From a virus, in IMG/VR virus record IMGVR_UViG_3300049810_002155, positions 1-38,426 of that record: a stretch of DNA of 38,426 nucleotides; one strand, given 5' to 3'. Under the pieces are notes generated by a model. The model saw only the letters and a list, made by a program, of their open reading frames with translations, had not been told where the DNA came from and did not search any database. Both the position numbers and the translations under genes were made by a program. This document shows positions 28,707-37,339 of this stretch, in pieces (position 1 is the stretch's first letter; each line of letters opens with the position of its first letter).

Positions 28707-30716
28707 TTATATGTACGTTATTTTTACAGTTACATTTCCAACTGTAGCCGTTTGAGGATCGATAGTAACATAAAATTGTTCATCCTGTCCTGTTAGATCC
28801 GTGACGTAATATTCAGGTTTTACTAGATACGTTGATAATTGATCTAAATCTGCACTATCGTTCTGGAAAAGTAGATCTGGATCGGCAGTAGTCCCTAATA
28901 TAATGTTTGCATTGGCATCATCAAATGCAACAGTAACTTCAGCAGTCACAGTTTCAATTTTTCTGTCAACACTTACATTACCTAATAGGATGGTTGTGGC
29001 ATCCCCTATGGAATAATTTACTTCATAACTTCTGGCATCCACATATGCACTTTCTTCTGTGGCTAACTGTGCCCAAACACTGCCGTCCCAAATGTAAAGA
29101 GCATAGCTTCCTGTGCCATCATTAATAACATAGGCCATGTCACCTACCCCAGGGGACAGTGCATCTCTGGCTGTTATGGTAGCAACTATTTGAGTAGAGG
29201 AAGTTCCTAAACCTTCATATACATATGCAGCTACAACTGGTTTACCAGTCTGACCAGATGCTATACCCAGTGTATTCTCAAAGTATAATGATGAATCTTT
29301 AATGTCAATGGGTCCACCGTTGTCTCTTACTAATTGCAATCTAGTGGAAACTTTGGCAGTATTAGTTAACGGAATTCCGGTTGCGCTACTGGCGCCGGCA
29401 AATCCCACACCTGCTCCACCAGTACCAGTGTTATCTGTACTAGTGTTAACAATTGTAATTGCATTGCCATTTAATTCTGTTAGTGTTAAAGTGCCATCTC
29501 CGGGCGCCCACACTTCCAGATTGGGAATATTACCAGCGTCTATTGCTATTTTCATGTCCTCAGGACCAGCCACTGGAGCACCAAATCTAAGATTGCCATA
29601 AAAATCACTGGTAAAGTTAATTGTTACGCCATTTATAGACGCACTAAATGGTACAAAGCCGCCAACTAATCCATATGCTAGACTAAGTGTGCTACTAGTT
29701 GCAATATTTTTTTCTACTGGGGAACTAGCAATTACTTCTGTATTGGATGTAACAGAATTAATTTTAGACACTATCTGTGAAAGATTTTCATTGCCAGCAA
29801 AGGATATTGTCTGATTGTTGATGTCCACATCAAATGCACCAGTAGCAAAAACAGGATCATTGACTGAACCGGTTAATATAGTAGGCTGAGCTTCTTGCAC
29901 TATAATAAAAGCAGGAACATTAGTGGAATTAACTGAGCTTGTGGTTAAATCACCACTGTTAGAAACATAAATACTCTGACCTATATTTCCTGTGGGTATT
30001 GTTAGATCATAATCTACAAATTTTGTTTTAGGTTCCAAACTAATATAATCAGGACCAGGTCCTGACATACTCACAATACCTACCATGTTCTGTGCTTTGG
30101 AATTATTATCAGCAAGAACTAAATTGCCATTAAATGCAGCAATCACATCCCCCTTGGTTAAACCATGATTTTCCAGATAAAGTTCATAATTATCTCTGAT
30201 ATTTTGTCTAGTAAATCGTGATTTAATATTATTAATAAATTTAACTCCAGGTCCTGTGGGCAATGGATCTATTTGTGGTAAGCCAGATTCCTGACATTCA
30301 AAAATCACAACACTTGAACCCCCGCCCAGTGGGTTTCCAGAACTACTTTTAAAAGTATTATATCTCTGATAATCTTCTGCAATAACAGTTACTGATGTAT
30401 TAGTTTTGGACAAAACGCTTACAATTTTAAGTGCAACACCGTCACTGGTGTAACTCATCCAATCGCCAACCTTTACATCCATGCCATTAAAAATATAGGG
30501 AACTCTGGTTAAATTACTACCATGTGCCTGTGGAGTTAAAGTTATAGAAATTTCGTATTGAAAACCCCTGGGGTTGGACCCCAGAGACCACCATTGCTCG
30601 TCAGATTGATTTGGGTATAACCAATACTGATAAACTGAACTAGATGATATCACACCCGCTAATACTTTGGGCGGAATATTGAGCTTTGCTTCATTAGTTC
30701 TAAAAGATAAATTCAT
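28707..30716 (-). CDS. Fiber or baseplate-associated virion protein, 669 aa
   Basis: Beta-rich protein without a recognised domain name. The N-terminal 150 residues contain WWSLGSNPRGFQYEISITLT and MDVKVGDWMSYTSDGVALKI, strand-rich segments suggesting a small attachment domain. The middle is Ser/Thr/Asn-rich with ELNGNAITIVNTSTDNTGTG; the end has a short carbohydrate-module-like stretch (YALYIWDGSVWAQLATEESA). Position between two large fiber genes and similar composition suggest a fiber or connector of the same tail structure. It starts 17 bases after the collagen-like fiber stop, where a late-like AATAAATAA overlaps the stop codon. Confidence 0.75.
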   Translation of the reverse strand: MNLSFRTNEAKLNIPPKVLAGVISSSSVYQYWLYPNQSDEQWWSLGSNPRGFQYEISITLTPQAHGSNLTRVPYIFNGMDVKVGDWMSYTSDGVALKIVSVLSKTNTSVTVIAEDYQRYNTFKSSSGNPLGGGSSVVIFECQESGLPQIDPLPTGPGVKFINNIKSRFTRQNIRDNYELYLENHGLTKGDVIAAFNGNLVLADNNSKAQNMVGIVSMSGPGPDYISLEPKTKFVDYDLTIPTGNIGQSIYVSNSGDLTTSSVNSTNVPAFIIVQEAQPTILTGSVNDPVFATGAFDVDINNQTISFAGNENLSQIVSKINSVTSNTEVIASSPVEKNIATSSTLSLAYGLVGGFVPFSASINGVTINFTSDFYGNLRFGAPVAGPEDMKIAIDAGNIPNLEVWAPGDGTLTLTELNGNAITIVNTSTDNTGTGGAGVGFAGASSATGIPLTNTAKVSTRLQLVRDNGGPIDIKDSSLYFENTLGIASGQTGKPVVAAYVYEGLGTSSTQIVATITARDALSPGVGDMAYVINDGTGSYALYIWDGSVWAQLATEESAYVDARSYEVNYSIGDATTILLGNVSVDRKIETVTAEVTVAFDDANANIILGTTADPDLLFQNDSADLDQLSTYLVKPEYYVTDLTGQDEQFYVTIDPQTATVGNVTVKITYI

Positions 30717-30733
30717 ATACCAACCTTATTTAT

Positions 30734-33700
30734 TTAAACTGATGAACAAACTAATTGTATATAAGCATGAGTTATTTGTCCAAAGTTTGCACTTGCTTTA
30801 GTAGCTGCTTTGTCAGCTAACAAATCCATTACAACCGTGCCACCACCAAAAATTGTCCCAGAATTACCATCGATAAATCTTGTGGTAATGGTATCCTGTA
30901 AACTTGTCACAGTATACCTATCGTTTGGCTGGTCATATCCAAAGTATGTTACAGCTGCCATGGGAATTGTATATGCAGTGTTATCTAAAGTAATTTCTAT
31001 CAAACCATTGCCCGCATCTGTAATACTAACACTTAAACCAGATGTACTGTCTGATATACTAGTAATAGATCCACCAGCATCATAATTTATCTTAAATCTT
31101 TCCACTGTGGTTGTGCCACCACCTGCTAATGCTACTTCAGTTACACTGGTTACTTGACCCTGAGCATTAATAGAAACCTGTGCAACATTGCCAGCATCGC
31201 CATATGTGCCTGCTGTAACAGAAGTATTTGCAATATTTACCTCACGTTCTGTACCATTGCTAACTACGCTGATTCCTGTGCCAGCAGTAACATTGGACAC
31301 ATATGCCAAGTCATCTATAGTATCTAATGCTAACTGCAAATTTGTATCACTAGCACTTAAAATACCATCAAAACTAGTGGTATCAGTTATGACATCACTA
31401 GCAGCTGGAGTAACTGCTACTACACTTACTGCAACTGGGAAAAGTGTTCTGATCGGTGATGTTCCACCAAACTGAAACTCGTAACTGGGATCTGAACCAC
31501 CCGCCACTCGTTCACCATAGAATTTAACAACAACTAAATCTGTTACAACAAAGTCTGTGGGATTAATCACAGCATCTGCGAAAAATTCCTGGTATGTTGC
31601 ACTGTCAATTGCCGGAGTTAAACTACTTGTCCCCAACAGTGACTCTGTGCCAACATTATCCCTTTTGTAAACCTCAAAGTAAAACTGTGCTGTCCCTGAA
31701 CCTGATCCAGCTGCTTTCCTGATATTACCCAATGTTGTGATATTAATTCTACCTGTGGAACCCACAAGCGTACCTGCATCACTGGCTAAACTTGAAATAA
31801 GCTGATTGCTTCCAGTTATGACCCCCGTGGGTATATCCACGGCTGGATCATCGTAATCACTATCCAGTGGCGTAGTAACCATACTGCTATAGGTTGCTAC
31901 ATTGCTCGAAGCTGATGTAGCATAAAATATTAAACTCGAAGTTATTGCAGAAACATCCAACTTATCTGCATCCAACTCGTCAATCGCTGCTTGGACATTA
32001 TTTGCATTTAATGTGCTGGAAGTATTACTATATGTAACATTTGCGGCGTCATCGGGAGCCGGATTACCCTGACTACCAGTAAAGCCTGTGGTTCCTTGTG
32101 TACCAGTATCTCCCTGACTTCCAGTAAATCCAGTGGGACCAGCTACAGTGCTTGCACTACCAGTAAATCCAGTATCACCTTTGCTACCAGTAAATCCAGT
32201 GGGACCAGCTACAGTGCTTGCACTACCAGTGAAACCTGTGTTACCCTGCGTCCCCTGATCTCCTTGTGATCCAGTAAAGCCTGTAGGACCAGCTACAGTA
32301 CTTGCACTGCCTGTGAATCCAGTATCACCTTTGCTACCAGTAAAGCCAGTAGGACCAGCTACAGTGCTTGCACTGCCTGTGAATCCAGTATCACCTTTGC
32401 TACCAGTAAATCCAGTGTCGCCTTGTGTACCAGTATCACCCTGGCTACCAGTAAAACCGATTGTACCTTGTGTGCCAGTGGTTCCAGCGCTACCTGTGAA
32501 ACCTACACTACCATTAAAACCAGCAAGCCCCTGGCTACCAGTAAATCCAGTGTTTCCCTGTATACCCACATTGCCTGTGCTACCAGTAAATCCATTATCA
32601 CCTTTGCTACCACTAAAGCCAGTGTTGCCTTGAATTCCTTGATCGCCTTTGCTTCCAGTAAAGCCTACGTTTCCTGTTAAACCAGTGTCACCTTTGCTAC
32701 CACTAAAGCCAGTGTTGCCTTGAATTCCTTGATCGCCTTTGCTTCCAGTAAAGCCTACGTTTCCTGTTAAACCAGTGTCACCTTTGCTACCACTAAAGCC
32801 AATGATGCCTTGCGCGCCAGCACTACCAGTAAATCCTATTAATCCCCTGGATCCTGTGAAACCTTGATCGCCTTGTGATCCTGTGTAGCCCACAAACTGA
32901 CCCACATTGTCCCATGATGCGCCGTCCCATACCCAAAGGTTTCCAGTGTCCTGTACAACATAGCCGTCACCGATATCGCCACTGTATGGGTTTGGTAAAT
33001 TAGCGCTTGTGGCCACACTGCCTACTATTGTAACACTTGAACCGTCTGCACCATTGTCACCTTTGCTTCCTGTAAATCCCTGACTGCCTGTGAAACCAGT
33101 GTCACCTTTGCTACCTGTGAATCCAGTATCACCTTTGCTACCAGTAAATCCTATGCTACCAGTAAAACCTGCTACACCTGTAGCACCCACGTTGCCAGCT
33201 ATGCCCTGCGCGCCAGCACTGCCAGTAAAGCCTACACTGCCTGTGAATCCAGTATCACCTTTGCTACCAGTAAAGCCTGTTGTGCCTTGGGTACCAGCAC
33301 TGCCAGTAAAACCTGCATTTCCTGTTAAACCACTGCTACCTGTAAAACCCACATTGCCTTCTGAACCACTACTACCAGTATAACCAGTTAAACCCTGAAC
33401 ACCCAATGAGCCAGTAAATCCTATTAGACCCTGATCGCCCTGTATGCCAGCACTGCCAGTGAAACCTACATTACCCTGCGCGCCAGATGTTCCAGCACTA
33501 CCAGTAAAGCCCAAATTACCTGCAGGGCCTTGTGCACCTGCACTTCCAGTAAATCCAGCACCAGTGCTTCCTGTGAAGCCTACATTACCTGCAGGGCCTT
33601 GTGCACCTGCACTTCCAGTAAATCCAGCACCAGTGCTTCCTGTGAAGCCTGTGGAGCCTGCGCTTCCTGCAAAACCTGTGGCGCCTTGGCTACCAGTATA

Positions 33701-35587
33701 GCCTGAGCCAATAACTGCTTTTGGTATCCAGTTTGCATTTCCATTATCCCAAACCAGAGACTGTCCGTCCAACGGTACAGCACTGCTTACGTCACCCAAG
33801 TCTGACAGTACATTTGAACTTAGATTAGGAGCATTTGTAGCAACTAACGCATTTACTTCTGACTTATTGTAAGTTTCTGATTTAGTATAGTAATTAGATA
33901 AATCTATGTTTGCAGCCGCAACAATAGCATCTGGTTCTGCACTTTTGAATGTAAACACCCCATTGTCATCATAGGTTAATGTGCTTGTGCTTCCTGCTGG
34001 ACTTTGTGACACAACTGCAAGATTTGAAGCTGCTATAATATCGTCGGGATCTGCACTCTTGTATGTAAACCCACCAGTGCCATCATATGTTAAGGAACCC
34101 GTGCTTCCTGCTGGAGTTTGTGAAGTAACTGCAATATTGGCAGATGCAACTATAGCATCTGGTTCAGCACTCTTAAATGTAAACGCACCATTGCTATCAT
34201 ATGTTAAGGTGGTTGTGCTTCCTGCTGGAGTTTGTGAAGTAACTGCAAGGTTAGAAGCTGCGACAACGTCATCGGGGTCAGCACTTGTAAAGGTAAATAT
34301 ACCCACATTGCTGGACACACCATATGACAGGGTACTTATTGCTCCTGACGCGTTTGCATTTTCTGCCTGAATATTGTTAAGAACTTCTGTAAAATCTCCG
34401 TTGAAAATAATGGAGTCCAGGGCTGCATTTGTTGTGATGTTTACGCCTGGTCCACTTATAAAATCCAATACGTCTTCTGTTTGATCTGCAATAACATTTT
34501 GTTGTAGTGAACCTGTTTGAACTCTGAATGTTCTCCAGGAGGGGTGTGCGCTACCTGTGTATCCTAAAAAGCCTCTGCTACCTGTAAAACCCGTAGGGCC
34601 CTGTGGTCCAAGCAATCCCTGGGTGCCTTGTGACCCAGTAAAACCCTTGGATCCTGTGTAGCCTAGTACGCCCCTGCTTCCAGTAAAACCTGCGCTGCCT
34701 TGGAAACCTGCACTACCCTGGAAACCTGCACTACCACTAAATCCTGTGATGCCAATCTGTCCAACGCTACCAGTAAAACCAACGTTACCAGCGATGCCTG
34801 CGTTGCCCGCTGTGCCCTGTGAGCCAGTAAATCCAGTTAAACCCACACTACCAGTGAAGCCGTTGCTACCAGCAAAACCCTTGCTTCCTGAAAAACCTTT
34901 GCTTCCAGAAAAGCCTGTGGCGCCTTGATCGCCCAGGCTACCAGTAAAGCCTGCGCTACCAGTAAAACCTCGGCTACCTGTGAAACCTTTGATACCAGTA
35001 TCACCTGTGCTACCTGTGAAACCCACATTGCCTGCAAGTCCCGTGCTGCCTGTAAAACCACGGCTACCTGTGAAACCTTTGATACCTGCACTTCCTGAGT
35101 AACCCAGGCTTCCTGTGAATCCCTGACTACCTGTGTAACCTTGTAAACCACGGCTACCAGTGTATCCCTGAGGTCCTGCGCTGCCATTGAAACCCACATT
35201 GCCTGTGAGTCCCTGAGTACCCTGTGATCCAGTGTAGCCAGTAACACCACTAACACTCCAGGTTATGGTGTCTGAAGCTTCTGAAAAAGTTAAGTCTATG
35301 CCAGATCCGCCAAGGAAGGTAATAACATCCTCTGGTTGGTCGGCCATGATGTTTGCGCCAGGAGTTCTGAATGTTCTCCAGTAATTTGATGCGGCACTGC
35401 CATTGGATCCGGTGTAACCAATGTTGCCTTGCGCGCCTTGTGATCCTGTAAAACCAGTTAATGTACTCTTGGGTAATGCAGACACACTTAAACCGTCATT
35501 GGCCACAACGACCACTTGTCCAGCTACATTAGCAAGGTTATTAATGGATACATCGTTCAGGGTTACGAATGTATTTGAAAAAGCCAT
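30734..35587 (-). CDS. Giant collagen-like tail fiber, 1617 aa
   Basis: Fiber with two long Gly-X-Y blocks, built from GFTGSxGxxG units, at about residues 47-345 and 640-1165, interrupted by a beta region with four 38-residue repeats (SNLAVTSQTPAGS units, about 420-560) and a coiled-coil-like YYTKSETYNKSEVNALVA near 573. A short WVWDGASWDNVGQF module interrupts the second block. After the collagen part, a C-terminal beta domain of about 400 residues probably binds the receptor or trimerises the fiber. Collagen-like fibers are known in phages, but this is an extended example. It has a late promoter at 35612-35620. Near-identical nucleotide repeats inside make it prone to length change. Confidence 0.93.
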   Translation of the reverse strand: MAFSNTFVTLNDVSINNLANVAGQVVVVANDGLSVSALPKSTLTGFTGSQGAQGNIGYTGSNGSAASNYWRTFRTPGANIMADQPEDVITFLGGSGIDLTFSEASDTITWSVSGVTGYTGSQGTQGLTGNVGFNGSAGPQGYTGSRGLQGYTGSQGFTGSLGYSGSAGIKGFTGSRGFTGSTGLAGNVGFTGSTGDTGIKGFTGSRGFTGSAGFTGSLGDQGATGFSGSKGFSGSKGFAGSNGFTGSVGLTGFTGSQGTAGNAGIAGNVGFTGSVGQIGITGFSGSAGFQGSAGFQGSAGFTGSRGVLGYTGSKGFTGSQGTQGLLGPQGPTGFTGSRGFLGYTGSAHPSWRTFRVQTGSLQQNVIADQTEDVLDFISGPGVNITTNAALDSIIFNGDFTEVLNNIQAENANASGAISTLSYGVSSNVGIFTFTSADPDDVVAASNLAVTSQTPAGSTTTLTYDSNGAFTFKSAEPDAIVASANIAVTSQTPAGSTGSLTYDGTGGFTYKSADPDDIIAASNLAVVSQSPAGSTSTLTYDDNGVFTFKSAEPDAIVAAANIDLSNYYTKSETYNKSEVNALVATNAPNLSSNVLSDLGDVSSAVPLDGQSLVWDNGNANWIPKAVIGSGYTGSQGATGFAGSAGSTGFTGSTGAGFTGSAGAQGPAGNVGFTGSTGAGFTGSAGAQGPAGNLGFTGSAGTSGAQGNVGFTGSAGIQGDQGLIGFTGSLGVQGLTGYTGSSGSEGNVGFTGSSGLTGNAGFTGSAGTQGTTGFTGSKGDTGFTGSVGFTGSAGAQGIAGNVGATGVAGFTGSIGFTGSKGDTGFTGSKGDTGFTGSQGFTGSKGDNGADGSSVTIVGSVATSANLPNPYSGDIGDGYVVQDTGNLWVWDGASWDNVGQFVGYTGSQGDQGFTGSRGLIGFTGSAGAQGIIGFSGSKGDTGLTGNVGFTGSKGDQGIQGNTGFSGSKGDTGLTGNVGFTGSKGDQGIQGNTGFSGSKGDNGFTGSTGNVGIQGNTGFTGSQGLAGFNGSVGFTGSAGTTGTQGTIGFTGSQGDTGTQGDTGFTGSKGDTGFTGSASTVAGPTGFTGSKGDTGFTGSASTVAGPTGFTGSQGDQGTQGNTGFTGSASTVAGPTGFTGSKGDTGFTGSASTVAGPTGFTGSQGDTGTQGTTGFTGSQGNPAPDDAANVTYSNTSSTLNANNVQAAIDELDADKLDVSAITSSLIFYATSASSNVATYSSMVTTPLDSDYDDPAVDIPTGVITGSNQLISSLASDAGTLVGSTGRINITTLGNIRKAAGSGSGTAQFYFEVYKRDNVGTESLLGTSSLTPAIDSATYQEFFADAVINPTDFVVTDLVVVKFYGERVAGGSDPSYEFQFGGTSPIRTLFPVAVSVVAVTPAASDVITDTTSFDGILSASDTNLQLALDTIDDLAYVSNVTAGTGISVVSNGTEREVNIANTSVTAGTYGDAGNVAQVSINAQGQVTSVTEVALAGGGTTTVERFKINYDAGGSITSISDSTSGLSVSITDAGNGLIEITLDNTAYTIPMAAVTYFGYDQPNDRYTVTSLQDTITTRFIDGNSGTIFGGGTVVMDLLADKAATKASANFGQITHAYIQLVCSSV
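32135..32400 (-). repeat. 66-bp-period repeats in collagen fiber
   Basis: Several copies of a 66-bp unit (start marker GGGACC at 32135 and 32201) coding GPTGFTGSKGDTGFTGSA plus STVA. The STVA tail breaks the Gly-X-Y rule once per unit, so these are regular kinks rather than pure triple helix. Boundaries are approximate. Confidence 0.7.
32601..32780 (-). repeat. Exact 90-bp tandem duplication in collagen fiber
   Basis: Two identical 90-bp units (32601-32690 and 32691-32780), followed by about 20 bases of a third. Each codes 10 Gly-X-Y triplets and has the same silent positions, so the duplication is recent. Confidence 0.93.
33521..33658 (-). repeat. 69-bp near-exact tandem repeat in collagen fiber
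   Basis: A unit beginning TGCAGGGCCTTGTGCACC recurs 69 bp apart (33521 and 33590), coding 23 residues that include GAGF, a phase shift in the Gly-X-Y pattern. Confidence 0.75.
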
Positions 35588-35611
35588 AGTTCAATCCTCT
35601 ACTCGATAGAA

Positions 35612-35620
35612 CTATTTATC
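35612..35620 (-). promoter_or_regulatory. T4-type late promoter for collagen fiber
   Basis: GATAAATAG on the minus strand, 24 bases before the fiber ATG, with an AGAGGATTG ribosome site between. Confidence 0.72.
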
Positions 35621-35623
35621 CGA

Positions 35624-35995
35624 TTACGTTGATAAAATTACTCTGGTGACTTGTCCGTATGTGGGATCATATGTGGTGCCATCGCCAGTTGCTGATCTAT
35701 CCAATCTGGCTCTGATGTAAGTAAAGTTTCCCTGTATGTTGTATGAGTTACTGCCTGTGTGTTCTGAAGTATAATTTTCACTCTGGGTGACGGTGAACCA
35801 GTCCCAAGCCATGGGTTCCATGCTCAGAGTTGCTTCAAAAACCATCTGCCCCTGAAAACCATTGTATGTTACCATTATGGTTCCAAAACCATCTGTATAT
35901 CCATACCAACTGTCGTAACGAACTTTATGACCAGTTACATTCATGGATGTTCCGGTGCTACTAAGAATATTTATGCTACGTTCATTTGCTGGCAT
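35624..35995 (-). CDS. Small virion-type protein, 123 aa
   Basis: Beta-rich soluble protein rich in Tyr, Thr and Gly, for example VRYDSWYGYTDGFGTIMVTY and FEATLSMEPMAWDWFTVTQS. No family recognised. The alternating pattern and the lack of Cys fit a small structural or fiber-tip protein. It starts 3 bases after the 55-residue gene ends and is followed by the collagen fiber's own late promoter, so it belongs to the late transcript that begins at 36188-36196. Confidence 0.7.
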   Translation of the reverse strand: MPANERSINILSSTGTSMNVTGHKVRYDSWYGYTDGFGTIMVTYNGFQGQMVFEATLSMEPMAWDWFTVTQSENYTSEHTGSNSYNIQGNFTYIRARLDRSATGDGTTYDPTYGQVTRVILST

Positions 35996-35998
35996 ATA

Positions 35999-36166
35999 TC
36001 ACTCTGTTGTTTTAACTTCTACCACAGTGCCTTCGCCAACCAATTGCTCCACGACTTGTTGCAATGTTGCTGCCATTTCTTCATTTACTATGGTAGCAAG
36101 ACTTTCGTCGTCTCTGGCAATGCGGCTGATTTCAATCACCACTGCGTCACTAACTATTTTAGCCAT
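35999..36166 (-). CDS. Small hypothetical protein, 55 aa
   Basis: Frame MAKIVSDAVVIEISRIARDD followed by a helical region ending in EGTVVEVKTTE; stop TGA at 35999-36001. A good ribosome site (AGGAG) and a late promoter (36188-36196) stand upstream, the best initiation context for any short ORF in this window. It may be a small assembly or chaperone-type factor for the fiber genes that follow; no family recognised. Confidence 0.72.
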   Translation of the reverse strand: MAKIVSDAVVIEISRIARDDESLATIVNEEMAATLQQVVEQLVGEGTVVEVKTTE

Positions 36167-36187
36167 TGTGAATCTCCTGTGTGTATA

Positions 36188-36196
36188 GTATTTATC
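36188..36196 (-). promoter_or_regulatory. T4-type late promoter
   Basis: GATAAATAC on the minus strand, 22 bases before the 55-residue gene, directly after the terminator of propeller paralogue 2. The promoter-terminator layout is copied almost exactly at 37275-37321. Confidence 0.75.
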
Positions 36197-36212
36197 AGAT
36201 TTTTATCACAAA

Positions 36213-36234
36213 AAAGCCCTCTAGTGAGGGCTTT
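36213..36234 (-). terminator. Hairpin terminator after propeller paralogue 2
   Basis: 9-bp stem AAAGCCCTC/GAGGGCTTT with loop TAGT, then a T run on the minus strand. It lies 18 bases after the stop codon. Confidence 0.88.
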
Positions 36235-36252
36235 GATGGATTTGTATAAAAA

Positions 36253-37248
36253 TTAGTATTGTTGGCCAGTGTTGTTCCAAACACCTGAAAACAAGTCAGC
36301 CACATCAGTGCCATCAGCATCACTGGCAAATGGGAATTTTTCTATGGTGTTGGTAGCATTATAACTATCATTGATATTACCACCTGATGCATATCCTGAA
36401 GTTGTGCTGGATTGCCCAGAACCCGAAGCCTGTGTTACAGTCAAATTACCAATATTGGATGCGTTGCCATCTGAAGTAAACGAAAACTTTTGAATTGTGC
36501 TCTGATGAGTTGGACCAACTATACCGCCAGTAGCATAACCATGTGTGGTACTAGACTGACCACTACCCATGCTGTATCCGAGTTGGGTAAGATCGCCCAC
36601 ATCAGTGGCATTGGCATCACTTGCAAAGGGAAATTTTTCAATTGTATCAGAAAAGCTGGGATTACCGGGCCAAATCGAGGTAGTGTATCCATGATCTGAA
36701 CTGCTTTGGCTTGATCCATTACCACCTTGTGATATTAAATCTCCCACATCAGTTGAATTACCATCTGATGCAGTGGGAAATTTTTGTATTACATTACTAG
36801 GGGTCGGGTAATTACTACCAGACACATAACCGCTAGTACTGCTACTTTGACCACAACTTGCCGTAACTATCGATAATAAATCTCCCACGTCAGTGGCATT
36901 ACCGTCAGTGCTGAATGCAAATTTTTGTATGATATTAAAACCTGTGCCACTATTCACTACTCCCCCACCTGAGGTATAGCCATTGGTAGAACTACTTTGA
37001 CCACTAAGGTCAGCTACTGCCGTAGCCAAATCACCCACATCAGTGCCGTTTTGGTCACTAGCAAAGCTAAATTTTTGTATTATATCACTAGTTCTATCAC
37101 CACTGGTTGGGTGGTTGTCACCGCCTGATGAATATCCATAGTTACTGCCCTGGAATGAATAAGCTCCGCCTGGTGTGGGACCAGAACCTCCAGGAATTAG
37201 ATTGACACCACCTGTCATTATGACTCCACCACTTAATTGAATTGGCAT
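36253..37248 (-). CDS. Six-repeat beta-propeller virion protein, paralogue 2
   Basis: 331 residues with six FxSDxNxTDVGDL repeats and the same ends as the other two propellers: N-terminal MPIQLSGGVIMTGG leader and SNYGYSSGG strand, C-terminal NTGQQY without its final strand. Loops between repeats are Gly/Ser/Pro-rich and differ from those of the paralogues, which suggests variable outer faces on a fixed scaffold. It lies between two terminators and has its own late promoter (37275-37283), so it forms a single-gene late unit. Likely a receptor-contacting or decoration protein; exact location in the particle unknown. Confidence 0.82.
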   Translation of the reverse strand: MPIQLSGGVIMTGGVNLIPGGSGPTPGGAYSFQGSNYGYSSGGDNHPTSGDRTSDIIQKFSFASDQNGTDVGDLATAVADLSGQSSSTNGYTSGGGVVNSGTGFNIIQKFAFSTDGNATDVGDLLSIVTASCGQSSSTSGYVSGSNYPTPSNVIQKFPTASDGNSTDVGDLISQGGNGSSQSSSDHGYTTSIWPGNPSFSDTIEKFPFASDANATDVGDLTQLGYSMGSGQSSTTHGYATGGIVGPTHQSTIQKFSFTSDGNASNIGNLTVTQASGSGQSSTTSGYASGGNINDSYNATNTIEKFPFASDADGTDVADLFSGVWNNTGQQY

Positions 37249-37274
37249 TTTGTATCTCCTTGTTTAAGTTATAT

Positions 37275-37283
37275 GTATTTATC
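37275..37283 (-). promoter_or_regulatory. T4-type late promoter for propeller paralogue 2
   Basis: GATAAATAC on the minus strand, 27 bases upstream of the start, with an AGGAG ribosome site between. Confidence 0.75.
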
Positions 37284-37299
37284 AGATTTTTATCACAAA

Positions 37300-37321
37300 A
37301 AAGTCCTCTAGTGAGGACTTT
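37300..37321 (-). terminator. Hairpin terminator after propeller paralogue 3
   Basis: 9-bp stem AAAGTCCTC/GAGGACTTT with loop TAGT and a T run on the minus strand. Compared with the stem at 36213-36234 one base pair differs on both arms (C-G to T-A), preserving pairing. Confidence 0.9.
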
Positions 37322-37339
37322 GACAGATTTGTATAAAAA

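Noticed and set aside
32135-32790. Evenly spaced repeats that could suggest a CRISPR array
   Set aside because: Units are in frame, code Gly-X-Y triplets, have no unique spacers, and no cas gene is present.
32313-33701. Plus-strand Pro/Val/Leu-rich frames opposite the collagen-like gene
   Set aside because: They are the antisense of Gly-X-Y repeats and have no independent support.
35927-36256. Plus-strand frames over the small late genes
   Set aside because: The minus-strand 55- and 123-residue genes have ribosome sites, a late promoter and operon spacing; the plus frames have none.
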